DNA of 30,631 nt from CAZCFB01 sp964511535 (GCA_964511535.1 CAZEFW010000116.1:1-30631), one strand, 5' to 3'. Counted from the stretch's first letter, positions 1-7,996 are shown. Numbers and translations are program-made. The notes: a model not told the origin generated them from the sequence alone.

Positions 1-180
1 CCTCTACAGTAATTCCAAGGGGAGCAGGTGTCTCACTCATGTTGGCAGAGAGGGGTTCGCAAGCTGGCAAGCGCGCAGAAGCCCCCGAAAGAATAGGATT
101 AGCCTCCCTCGGCATTGTTGATTGGGCCTTCCTACTGTAGGCTTACGGTGGAACTGGAATAAACCGCCGGGAGGACACCT
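1..180. other. upstream region of first VWA lipoprotein gene
   Basis: No gene could be supported here. The only clear signal is a strong ribosome binding site, GGGAGGA at 169-175, five bases before the ATG at 181. A TTGTTG at 115-120 lies 17 bp from TAGGCT, but both boxes match the sigma70 consensus poorly, so no promoter is called. The 5' end may hold the tail of an upstream gene that cannot be judged from this window. Confidence 0.5.
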
Positions 181-2535
181 ATGTATCGCTTGACGAATTT
201 GCTGGCCATCACGGCCGGGATTATCCTGCTCGCCGCCTGCACCGACGTGGACGGCGACTTCCAAGATCCAGCTGACGGCGGGGGTACATCGCCCGACAGC
301 GTGATCTTCTCCGACGCAGGGGACATCTGCTCGGATCCCACGGGCGACTACGACGGCGATGGCATCTCAAACGCCCTGGAGGGGTGCCTCACCGGGCGCG
401 ACTCCGACGGCGACAAGATCCCCGACTGGCAGGACTTCGACTCTGACGGCGACAAGGTCCCCGACGCCGTGGAGAAGGGCGCCAAGGCCAGCAGCGGCAA
501 GTGCGCCGGTGCCAAGCCGCCCAAGGACAAGTGGCCGTGCGACACCGACGGCGACGGCGTGCCCGACTACCTGGACAAGGACGCCGACGGCGACGGCCTC
601 CAGGACGGCAACGAGGACGCCAACTTCGACGGTCTGCTCGGCTGCTGCCTCAAGGAGTGCAACAAGCCGGACGTCAAGTGGCAGAAGACCAACTGCAAGC
701 TGACCAAGGACGGCTGCGGCGCCGGCCAGAAGTGCGTCAACAAGAAGTGCACCCCGTCGGCGGCGTTCAAGTGCTCCGAGGGCGAGACCGCCCCGCTGAA
801 GAAGGACACCTTCGGCGACGGCAAGCTGGACAACGAGCGCGGCACCTTCATCTGCCGTGACGCCACCGAGGACAAGCCCCAGGGCCGCAAGGCGGTGCAG
901 CTGCGCAAAGACACCACCGGCGACTGGCACATCGCCATCGAGAAGTTCGCCAAGTACGGCGCCATGAAGATCGCCAGCGCGCCGGCCAAGATGGCAGCGG
1001 CGAGCGTCAACTACGACAAGAGCACCGACGAGGTGGCCGGCTTCATCATCTCAAAGGACACCACCAGCACCTCGGTGCAGACCGACCATTCGGCCCTGAT
1101 CTCCGCCATCACCTCCTCCGGCATCGGCACCGTGACCGTGCGCGCCTCCGGTACTCAGGGCAAGAGCCACGACAAGTTCGACCAGATCGAGGGCGCCCTG
1201 GTGGACATCGCCCCGAGCGGCGGCATGGACGTGTCGTCGGCGCGTAACCAGATCGTGGCGTCGATGCTGGGCAAGCAGCTGGCGGATCTGTCAAACGTCA
1301 CCGCGCCCTTCGGCTCCAGCCACACCACGCTGGTGCTGCGCTTCACCACCGTGCGGCGCTTCGGCTTCAAGAAGGACAGCAGCGGCAAGCTGGTCACTGA
1401 CACCAACGGCAACCCGGTGGACAGCGGCGACGCCAAGAAGTACCGCCTCATCGTCATGGGCGCCATCGCGTCCAAGACCAACTACCAGAACCCGAAGCTG
1501 CAGACCGGCTTCCTGCTGGACGACCTGTCCAACGGTACGCCCCTGGCCATCAGCGCCGACACCGTGAGCAACGAGTGCGACGTGGGCACCATCACCCGGC
1601 TGCCCATCGCCGACATCATCTGGGTCATCGACGAGTCGGGCTCCATGAACAACGAGCGCCAGGACGTGGTGAACAACGCCAACAACTTCTTCTCGCGCGC
1701 GCTGGCCTCGGGCCTCGACTTCCGCATGGGCGTGACCAACGTCTGCACGCCGAGCGGCTCGTACAAGAAGTGCGTGGGCAAGTTCTGCTCCGTGGCCTCG
1801 AGCAACACGTCCCACGACGGCGGCACCGACCGGTTCCTGCTGCCCACCGAGCAGACCATCTTCTCGTCGTGCATCAAGAACCCGCCCTGCTACGAGGGCG
1901 GCAGCGAGTACAGCCTGGTCAACGCGCGCGACGCGGTGAAGAAGCACCTGCCCCGCGCTGCCAATGACCCGTCGAAGATTCGCACCAACGCCACGCTGGT
2001 CATCATCGTGGCCACCGACGAGATCGCCAACAGCCTCTCTGGCGTGCTCGGCTACTCCTCCACCTGCCCGCTGCCGGCGTCCAAGCAGACCTCTCTGGAC
2101 CAGGCGCTGCAGCCGTACCTGAACCTGTTCACCGGCATCACCGACCCCGAGGCCACCTCCATGTACCACATCATCGGAGGCATCTGCCCCAAGGCTGCCG
2201 GGTGCTCGGCCCAGACCAACCACGGGCACATGACCCTGGCCAACAAGCTGGGCGGCCAGACCGCGTCGGTGTGCCAGAAGAACCTGGGCAACACCCTGCA
2301 GGTGATCATCGACACCATCACCGGCAAGGCCTCCCCGGTGGTGCTCGACTTCGTGCCCATCTCCTCCTCCCTGGCCGTGGCCATGGACGCGGTGCAGGTC
2401 TACCGCAGCCGCACCAACGGCTTCGACTACCGCACCAACGGCAACTCCCTGGTCTTCATCAACGTGAAGTACAAGAAGGGCTCCGAGGTCATCGCGAGCT
2501 ACAAGCGTTGGAAGCGCCAGGAAGACATTAAGTAG
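181..2535 (+). CDS. TSP3-repeat / VWA-domain lipoprotein, copy 1
   Basis: 784-residue predicted surface lipoprotein. The N-terminus is a lipoprotein signal with lipobox LAAC and Cys20; the +2 residue is Thr, not the Asp that retains lipoproteins in the inner membrane of enterobacteria. Residues about 56-155 carry DxDxDG repeats (DYDGDG, DSDGDK, DTDGDG and others), as in thrombospondin type 3 calcium-binding repeats. A Cys-rich segment follows (about 155-225). A C-terminal VWA domain starts near residue 477, with the metal-ion site D484-E-S486-G-S488. The start is supported by GGGAGGA five bases upstream. It is the first of three tandem paralogues and is closest to the third. Calcium-dependent adhesion or surface-matrix function is inferred from the domains; the ligand is unknown. 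The domain call is firm, the role is not. Confidence 0.9.
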   Translation: MYRLTNLLAITAGIILLAACTDVDGDFQDPADGGGTSPDSVIFSDAGDICSDPTGDYDGDGISNALEGCLTGRDSDGDKIPDWQDFDSDGDKVPDAVEKGAKASSGKCAGAKPPKDKWPCDTDGDGVPDYLDKDADGDGLQDGNEDANFDGLLGCCLKECNKPDVKWQKTNCKLTKDGCGAGQKCVNKKCTPSAAFKCSEGETAPLKKDTFGDGKLDNERGTFICRDATEDKPQGRKAVQLRKDTTGDWHIAIEKFAKYGAMKIASAPAKMAAASVNYDKSTDEVAGFIISKDTTSTSVQTDHSALISAITSSGIGTVTVRASGTQGKSHDKFDQIEGALVDIAPSGGMDVSSARNQIVASMLGKQLADLSNVTAPFGSSHTTLVLRFTTVRRFGFKKDSSGKLVTDTNGNPVDSGDAKKYRLIVMGAIASKTNYQNPKLQTGFLLDDLSNGTPLAISADTVSNECDVGTITRLPIADIIWVIDESGSMNNERQDVVNNANNFFSRALASGLDFRMGVTNVCTPSGSYKKCVGKFCSVASSNTSHDGGTDRFLLPTEQTIFSSCIKNPPCYEGGSEYSLVNARDAVKKHLPRAANDPSKIRTNATLVIIVATDEIANSLSGVLGYSSTCPLPASKQTSLDQALQPYLNLFTGITDPEATSMYHIIGGICPKAAGCSAQTNHGHMTLANKLGGQTASVCQKNLGNTLQVIIDTITGKASPVVLDFVPISSSLAVAMDAVQVYRSRTNGFDYRTNGNSLVFINVKYKKGSEVIASYKRWKRQEDIK

Positions 2536-2620
2536 CGCGCCGCTTCATCGCGGAGCCTCCCGCAGGGAGGCGAGCACGGCGCGCTCCCCCGGAGGGGCGT
2601 CGCACGTGCACAGCGGCACG
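2536..2620. other. 85-bp spacer between copy 1 stop and the 152-bp repeat
   Basis: This GC-rich segment lies after the copy 1 stop codon and has no counterpart after copy 3, where the repeat begins right at the stop. It contains a perfect hairpin, GCCTCCC-GCA-GGGAGGC (2555-2571), and a weaker inverted repeat around 2580-2600. The hairpin lacks a T-tract, so it is not a classical terminator. The segment was either inserted in copy 1 or deleted from copy 3. Confidence 0.55.
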
Positions 2621-2772
2621 CGAGGCTGCGCCTCGCTGGCTTGAGGCTTGAGGCTATAAGGCTTGAGGGTAAATAGCCCCGAGCAATCAATCCTCAAACC
2701 CAAAGCAAGCGATCGCAGCGAGCCAACACTCTCCCCTCAAGTCTCAAGCCTCAAGTCTCAGGCCTCGCTGGC
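2621..2772. repeat. 152-bp heptamer-rich repeat, copy A
   Basis: This sequence recurs at 7611-7762 with a single difference that I can find (G versus A in the last CTCAAG-type unit). It opens with the hairpin GCGAGGC-TGC-GCCTCGC (starting at 2620). It then has a left arm of CTTGAGG heptamers (from 2640) and a right arm of CCTCAAG/TCTCAAG heptamers (about 2735-2762), so the two arms can pair. Both copies lie 3' of a VWA lipoprotein gene of the same subtype. No coding potential was seen. It could be a REP/MITE-like element, a transcript 3'-end structure, or passive baggage of the gene duplication. Confidence 0.9.
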
Positions 2773-2840
2773 GCGGGCGCCGGCAGTTCATCCCCCTCCT
2801 CACAGCCAATATCAGCCAACGTGGCGTAGTCATAGCCACC
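2773..2840. other. leader of copy 2 gene
   Basis: Short gap between the repeat and the ATG at 2841. No convincing Shine-Dalgarno sequence or promoter is visible, unlike the genes on either side. With 2536-2772 it completes the 305-bp gene-free stretch between copies 1 and 2. Confidence 0.45.
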
Positions 2841-5138
2841 ATGCCCAAGCTCCCATTGTTCCTGTTCGCGGCGGCCGCGATGGCTGCCTCCTGCGCCGAG
2901 GTACCTGACGCTCACCTTGCCGGCGACGCCGGCCCTGCCGCCGATGGTTGGGGATTCTCTGACGCCGCGCCGCGCTGCGCAGACCCGGACGGCGACCTGG
3001 ACGGCGACGGGCTGTCCAACCGCGCCGAGGGCTGCCAGACCGGGCGGGACACCGACGGCGACAAGGTGCCCGACTGGCAGGACTTCGACTCCGACGGCGA
3101 CAAGGTGCCCGACAGGATCGAGCTCGGCCCTGGCAACACTGCCCGGGACACCGACGGCGATGGGGTCGCCGACCACCTGGACATGGACTCGGACGGCGAC
3201 GGGCTGCTGGACGGCGAGGAGGACCTCAACGGCGACGGCGCCCTCGGCTGCTGCCTGGTCAAGTGCAAGGCATACCTGACGAGCACCCAGCGCCGGACAT
3301 GCCCCCTGACCCCTGACGGCTGCGGCAAGGGCCAGCGCTGCATGGCCGGTCTGTGCAAGCCGGCCGCCGGCTTCGAGTGCGCCGGGGGCGAGACCAGCCC
3401 CCTGCACCAGGACAGCTACGGGGACGGGGTACATGACCGCCTGCGCGGGACGGCCATTTGCCGCGAGGACGGAGATGACGTCACCCGGGGCCGCAAGCGG
3501 GTCCAGCTGCGGCGGAGCAAGCCCGGCGACTGGCATGTCGCCCTGGAGCGCCGCGCCAGGTACGGCGAGCTGACCATCGCCGGCGCCGGGCACAAGGAGG
3601 CCGCCGGGGTGATGGACCACACCTCGCCCCTCGAGCTGGTGGCAGGGTTCGTGGTGTCGCGGGAGGTGACCGCGGCCGACCTCGCAGGCGAACATGCGGC
3701 CCTGATGGCGCGGCTGCGTCAGGTCTGGCCCGGGGCCAGCCTCACCCTGCGCTCGTCCGGCCGCCCTGGCCGCAGCCATGACCGCTACGACCTGCTCGAG
3801 GGGGTCACCCTGGTGCTGGCCGGCGGGAGCCAGGCCTCCCTTTCCGGGGCGCGGGCCCGGGTGACCTCTGCCGTCCTCGGGCGCCCGCTGGCGCAGCTGT
3901 CGAACCTCCCCGGCGCGTTCGGGCATGGCCAGGGAGAGCTGCTGCTGCGCATGTCGCTGGTGCGGCGCTACGAGTTCAAGAAGACCCCCCAGGGCAAGCT
4001 GGTCCTCGACGCCCAGGGGCGGCCGGTGGACAGCGGGAACCCGATCCATCGCCGCCTGCTTGTGGTTGGTGCCCTGGCGCCGCGCAAGCTGTACCAGGAT
4101 CCAGCTCGAGGCACCGGCATCCTGGTGGACGACCTGTCCAACGGCACCACCCTCGCCGAGATCCACGACACGGTGGTTGGCGCCTGCGAGGCCGCCCGGG
4201 TGGTGAACATCCCGCGGGCTGACATCATCTGGGTGGTGGACGAGTCGGGCTCCATGTCCAACAACCGGCAGGACGTGGTGAACAACGCCAACAGCTTCTT
4301 CTCCCGCGCCCTGGCCATGGGCCTCGACTTCCGCCTCGGCGTGACCACGGTCAAGGCGCCCTCCCCCCAGGACCGCTGCATCGGCAAGTTCTGCTCCGTG
4401 GCCAGCCTCGATCCGTACCACGACGGCGGGCCCGACCGGTTCCTGCTCCCGAGCGAGCAGAAGCTCTTCTCGGCCTGCGTCAAGAACCCGCCCTGCTACG
4501 AGGGGGGCTCGGAGTACAGCTTGAAGAACGCCGCCGCGGCCGTGCTGAGACACCTGCCGCGGGCCAAGAACGATCCGGGCAAGGTGCGCACCGGCGCCAG
4601 CCTGGTGGTCATCGTGGCCACCGACGAGGTGGCCAACGGCCTCAAGAGCGTCTTGCCTCGCACCTGCACCCCCGGCCCCTTGCAGCGCGCTGCCCTTGAC
4701 GCGGAGCTCAAGCCGTACCTCGACCTCTTCAAGGGCCTGAAGGATCCCGAGGCCGCCGCCACCTACCACCTGATCGGCGGGACCTGCGCATCACCGGCGC
4801 TCTGTCAGGCCGATATAAACCTGGGCCACATGACCCTGGCCTACCGGCTGGGGGGCATCACCGCGGACATCTGCCAGAAAGATCTCGGCCCCTCCATGCA
4901 GGAGATCCTGGATCGCATCGTGGCCACCACCCCACCGGTGAAGCTGGCCGCCGTGCCCATCTCTGCCTCGCTGCAGGTCGTCATGGGCCGCAAGCCGGTG
5001 CCCCGCAGCCGCCACCACGGCTTCGACTATCGGCGCAGCCACAACGCGCTGGTGTTCATCGGCGTCAAGTTCCGCAAGGGGTCGCAGGTGCTGGTCTCCT
5101 ACCGCCGCTGGCAGCGCCAGGTGTGCGACATGCATTGA
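2841..5138 (+). CDS. TSP3-repeat / VWA-domain lipoprotein, copy 2 (divergent)
   Basis: 765-residue paralogue of the flanking genes with the same layout. It has a lipoprotein signal (MAASC, Cys18), DxDxDG calcium repeats (about 49-137), the Cys-rich block and a VWA domain with metal site D467-E-S-G-S. Its sequence departs from copies 1 and 3 throughout, including the C-terminus (it ends RRWQRQVCDMH, not KRWKRQEDIK), and it uses more Arg where they use Lys. It also lacks the lysine-rich linker after the second TSP3 repeat. No good ribosome binding site precedes the ATG, so translation may be weak or the start uncertain. A surface, metal-dependent binding role is inferred as for its neighbours. 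Its long reading frame and conserved motifs argue against a pseudogene. Confidence 0.88.
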   Translation: MPKLPLFLFAAAAMAASCAEVPDAHLAGDAGPAADGWGFSDAAPRCADPDGDLDGDGLSNRAEGCQTGRDTDGDKVPDWQDFDSDGDKVPDRIELGPGNTARDTDGDGVADHLDMDSDGDGLLDGEEDLNGDGALGCCLVKCKAYLTSTQRRTCPLTPDGCGKGQRCMAGLCKPAAGFECAGGETSPLHQDSYGDGVHDRLRGTAICREDGDDVTRGRKRVQLRRSKPGDWHVALERRARYGELTIAGAGHKEAAGVMDHTSPLELVAGFVVSREVTAADLAGEHAALMARLRQVWPGASLTLRSSGRPGRSHDRYDLLEGVTLVLAGGSQASLSGARARVTSAVLGRPLAQLSNLPGAFGHGQGELLLRMSLVRRYEFKKTPQGKLVLDAQGRPVDSGNPIHRRLLVVGALAPRKLYQDPARGTGILVDDLSNGTTLAEIHDTVVGACEAARVVNIPRADIIWVVDESGSMSNNRQDVVNNANSFFSRALAMGLDFRLGVTTVKAPSPQDRCIGKFCSVASLDPYHDGGPDRFLLPSEQKLFSACVKNPPCYEGGSEYSLKNAAAAVLRHLPRAKNDPGKVRTGASLVVIVATDEVANGLKSVLPRTCTPGPLQRAALDAELKPYLDLFKGLKDPEAAATYHLIGGTCASPALCQADINLGHMTLAYRLGGITADICQKDLGPSMQEILDRIVATTPPVKLAAVPISASLQVVMGRKPVPRSRHHGFDYRRSHNALVFIGVKFRKGSQVLVSYRRWQRQVCDMH

Positions 5139-5206
5139 AACTCCGTGTAGGCATGTCCCTTTTTTGCAGCCAGATCACACATTCATGTCGTATATAGGTG
5201 GATCTG

Positions 5207-5224
5207 AGGAGCCCGTGGGCTCCT
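5207..5224 (+). promoter_or_regulatory. perfect hairpin upstream of copy 3
   Basis: AGGAGCCC-GT-GGGCTCCT is a perfect inverted repeat 37 bp before the copy 3 ATG. There is no T-tract after it on the plus strand, so it is not a standard terminator. It could be an operator or a structure in the leader of the copy 3 mRNA. A TATATA at 5191-5196 lies just before it, but no properly spaced -35 box was found. Confidence 0.4.
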
Positions 5225-5261
5225 GCATTGATTGGACTAACCTCCTGCCGAGAGGGACGAC

Positions 5262-7610
5262 ATGAGAACCAACGCTGCCTTGCTTTCGACATTCTGCCTG
5301 CTGCTGGCCATGGGCTGCACAGACGTGGAGGGTGATAACAACCCGGCCACCGACTCGGGGACCGCGGCCGACCAGGTGGTCTTCACCGACGGCAACGTCA
5401 ACTGCTCCGACCCCACCGGCGACTACGACGGCGACGGCATCTCCAACGCCCTGGAGGGCTGCCTGGTGCTGCGTGACTCTGACGGCGACAAGGTCCCCGA
5501 CTGGCAGGACTTCGACTCTGACGGCGACAAGATCCCCGACAGCATCGAGAAGGGCGCCAAGACGTCCAGCGGCAAGTGCGCCGGAGCGAAGCCTGGAAAG
5601 GACGAGTGGCCCTGCGACAGCGACAACGACGGCGTGCCCGACTACCTCGACAAGGACAGCGACGGCGACGGCCTCTACGACGGGGAGGAGGATAACAACT
5701 TCGACGGGCTGCTCGGCTGCTGCCTGGTTACCTGCAACGCGCCGGACAAGAGCTGGCAGAAGACCAACTGCAAGCTGACCAAGGACGGCTGCGGCGCGGG
5801 CCAGAAGTGCGTCAACAAGAAGTGCGTGCCCGCCGCGGCGTTCAAGTGCTCGGAGGGTGAGACCGCCCCGCTGAAGAAGGACACCTTCGGCGACGGCAAG
5901 CTGGACAACGAGCGCGGCACCTTCATCTGCCGTGACGCCACCGAGGACAAGCCCCAGGGCCGCAAGCCGGTGCAGCTGCGCAAGGACACCACCGGCGACT
6001 GGCACATCGCGGTGGAGAAGTTCGCCAAGTACGGCACCATCAAGATCGCCGGCGCCACCAAGAAGATGGCGGCCGCCTCCATCAACTACGACAAGAGCAC
6101 CGACGAGACCGCAGGGTTCGTGCTCTCCAAGGACACGACCTCGGCCAGCATCCAGGCCGACCTCACCACCATCATCTCCTCGCTGACCAGCGCCGGCCTC
6201 GGCACCGTGACCGTGCGCGCCTCGGGCACCCAGGGCAAGAGCCACGACAAGTACGACCAGGTGGAGGGAACCATCCTCGACCTGACCCTGAGCGGCGGCT
6301 CCGACGTCTCGAGCACCCGCAACTCGGTGGTCGCCGCCATGCTCGGCACCACCCTGGCCAACCTGTCCAACGTCTCGGCACCCTACGGCTCCTCCCACAC
6401 CTCGATAGTGCTGCGCTTCACCACGGTGCGCCGCTTCGCCTTCAAGAAGGACAGCAAGGGGAACCTGGTGCTCGACGCCAAGGGCAACCCCCAGGACGAC
6501 GGCGACAAGACCAAGTGGCGCCTGATGATCATGGGGGCGGTGGCGTCCAAGAGTAACTACCAGAACCCGAAGCTGCAGACCGGCTTCCTGGTGGACGACC
6601 TGTCCAACGGCACGGCGCTGGCCATCGCCAAGGACACCGTGAGCAACGAGTGCGACGTGGGCACCATCACCCAGCTCCCCATCGCCGACATCATCTGGGT
6701 CGTGGACGAGTCGGGTTCCATGGACGACAACCGCCAGGACATCGTCAATAACGCCAACAACTTCTTCTCCCGGGCGCTGTCCAGCGGGCTCGACTTCCGC
6801 ATGGGCGTGACCAATGTCTGCAGCCCGACCTACGCGGCCAAGAAGTGCATCGGCAAGTTCTGCTCGAAGGTGAGCAGCAACACCTCCGACGACGGCGGCA
6901 CCGACCGGTTCCTGCTGCCGAGCGAGCAGACCATCTTCTCCTCCTGCATCAAGAACCCGCCGTGCTACGAGGGCGGCAGCGAGTACGGCCTGACCAACGC
7001 CCTGGACGCGGTGAAGAAGCACCTGCCCCGGGCGGCCAACGATCCGGCCAAGATCCGCTCCAACGCCACCCTGGTGATCATCGTGGCCACCGACGAGATC
7101 CCCAACGAGCTGAGCGGCGCCATCGGCTACAGCAACTACAAGACCTGCACCCTGGCCACCGCCACCCAGACCAAGGTGGACAGCGCTATCCAGAAGTACC
7201 TGAACATGTTCACCGGCATCACCGACCCCGAGGCCACCTCCATGTTCCACGTGGTGGGCGGCGTGTGCAGCAACTCCTGCTCGGCGGATGTGGCCCACGG
7301 CTACAAGGAGCTGGCCCAGAAGCTGGGCGGACAGTGGGCCGACGTGTGCCAGAAGAACCTGGGCAACACCCTGCAGACCATCATCGACACCATCACCGGC
7401 AAGGCCTCCCCGGTGGTGCTCGACTTCGTGCCCATCTCCTCGTCCCTGGCCGTGGCCATGGACGCGGTGCAGGTCTACCGCAGCCGCACCAACGGCTTCG
7501 ACTACCGCACCAACGGCAACTCCCTGGTGTTCATCAACGTGAAGTACAAGAAGGGGTCAGAGGTCATCGCGAGCTACAAGCGCTGGAAGCGCCAGGAAGA
7601 CATTAAGTAG
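5262..7610 (+). CDS. TSP3-repeat / VWA-domain lipoprotein, copy 3
   Basis: 782-residue paralogue, closest to copy 1. It has a lipoprotein-type signal (LLLAMGC, Cys19; the -3 Ala is slightly off the usual lipobox). DxDxDG calcium repeats lie at about 49-150, then the Cys-rich block, and a VWA domain with metal site D482-E-S-G-S. AGAGGGA at 5251-5257 supports the ATG. The last 88 residues differ from copy 1 at only one position, and bases 5859-5966 are identical to 784-891 of copy 1. Elsewhere the two show scattered silent and amino-acid changes. This patchwork suggests gene conversion or selection on parts of the protein. The predicted role is a calcium- or metal-dependent surface binder; the partner is unknown. 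Confidence 0.9.
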   Translation: MRTNAALLSTFCLLLAMGCTDVEGDNNPATDSGTAADQVVFTDGNVNCSDPTGDYDGDGISNALEGCLVLRDSDGDKVPDWQDFDSDGDKIPDSIEKGAKTSSGKCAGAKPGKDEWPCDSDNDGVPDYLDKDSDGDGLYDGEEDNNFDGLLGCCLVTCNAPDKSWQKTNCKLTKDGCGAGQKCVNKKCVPAAAFKCSEGETAPLKKDTFGDGKLDNERGTFICRDATEDKPQGRKPVQLRKDTTGDWHIAVEKFAKYGTIKIAGATKKMAAASINYDKSTDETAGFVLSKDTTSASIQADLTTIISSLTSAGLGTVTVRASGTQGKSHDKYDQVEGTILDLTLSGGSDVSSTRNSVVAAMLGTTLANLSNVSAPYGSSHTSIVLRFTTVRRFAFKKDSKGNLVLDAKGNPQDDGDKTKWRLMIMGAVASKSNYQNPKLQTGFLVDDLSNGTALAIAKDTVSNECDVGTITQLPIADIIWVVDESGSMDDNRQDIVNNANNFFSRALSSGLDFRMGVTNVCSPTYAAKKCIGKFCSKVSSNTSDDGGTDRFLLPSEQTIFSSCIKNPPCYEGGSEYGLTNALDAVKKHLPRAANDPAKIRSNATLVIIVATDEIPNELSGAIGYSNYKTCTLATATQTKVDSAIQKYLNMFTGITDPEATSMFHVVGGVCSNSCSADVAHGYKELAQKLGGQWADVCQKNLGNTLQTIIDTITGKASPVVLDFVPISSSLAVAMDAVQVYRSRTNGFDYRTNGNSLVFINVKYKKGSEVIASYKRWKRQEDIK

Positions 7611-7762
7611 CGAGGCTGCGCCTCGCTGGCTTGAGGCTTGAGGCTATAAGGCTTGAGGGTAAATAGCCCCGAGCAATCAATCCTCAAACCCAAAGCAAGC
7701 GATCGCAGCGAGCCAACACTCTCCCCTCAAGTCTCAAGCCTCAAATCTCAGGCCTCGCTGGC
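7611..7762. repeat. 152-bp heptamer-rich repeat, copy B
   Basis: Second copy of the element at 2621-2772 with one mismatch. It starts directly after the copy 3 stop codon, whose last G is part of the opening hairpin stem (7610-7626). The left arm has CTTGAGG units at 7630-7643 and the right arm has CCTCAAG-type units near 7725-7752. It forms the first part of a 386-bp gene-free stretch. Confidence 0.9.
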
Positions 7763-7851
7763 TTGGGGCTTGAGGCTGTAAGGCTTGAGGGGTCAAGTCC
7801 TGCAGCGAGCGGAATCTAGTCAAAGCCAGCGAGTTGGCGGTGATGGCAGTC

Positions 7852-7879
7852 GACGGTTGACGGTTGACGGTTGACGGGT
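7852..7879. repeat. tandem GACGGTT heptamer
   Basis: Three exact GACGGTT units (7852-7872) and a fourth, imperfect one (GACGGGT, 7873-7879). It lies inside the second heptamer element. The period matches the CTTGAGG arrays around it, although the unit is different. Confidence 0.85.
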
Positions 7880-7972
7880 CAAGGCCAGCAGCGAAGCGAG
7901 CCAAAGCCGCGTTGCCGCAGGCAGCGCACAAGGGCACTTTCCCCTCAAGCCTCAAGCCTCAAGTCTCAAGCC

Positions 7973-7991
7973 GCGCTGCCGCAGGCAGCGC
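7973..7991 (-). terminator. hairpin after small membrane protein gene
   Basis: Perfect 8-bp stem with 3-nt loop, read GCGCTGCC-TGC-GGCAGCGC on the minus strand, starting five bases past the stop of the gene at 7997-8284. The position fits a terminator. No T-run follows, so it may instead be only part of the repeat family. Confidence 0.35.
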
Positions 7992-7996
7992 CAAGG

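Larger units (their letters stand above)
7763..7991. repeat. second heptamer element, related but not identical
   Basis: This follows copy B directly and is built on the same plan. A left arm of CTTGGGG/CTTGAGG units (7763-7790) and a right arm of CCTCAAG/TCTCAAG units (about 7940-7970) enclose about 150 bp of unrelated sequence. It contains two near-identical hairpins with a GCA loop, GCGTTGCC-GCA-GGCAGCGC (7909-7927) and GCGCTGCC-GCA-GGCAGCGC (7973-7991). No gene is supported here. Confidence 0.7.

Noticed and set aside
117..138. Promoter for VWA copy 1 (TTGATT with TACTGT)
   Set aside because: The boxes are only 9 bp apart; other combinations at proper spacing match poorly.
2621..2772. 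Insertion sequence or MITE with target duplication
   Set aside because: No transposase and no clear target-site duplication were found at either copy. It is kept as a repeat of unknown type.
2751..4769. 672-codon minus-strand open frame over VWA copy 2
   Set aside because: It has low-complexity Gly/Ala/Val/His-rich composition, and the same frame is open opposite copies 1 and 3. It mirrors the codon usage of the real genes and has no ribosome binding site or domain.
5175..7298. 707-codon minus-strand open frame over VWA copy 3
   Set aside because: Same composition and cause as the frame over copy 2. The plus-strand gene has a signal peptide, ribosome binding site and recognisable domains.
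7611..7991. CRISPR array
   Set aside because: The repeated units are 7-8 bp with no regular 25-40 bp repeat and spacer pattern, and no cas gene is present.
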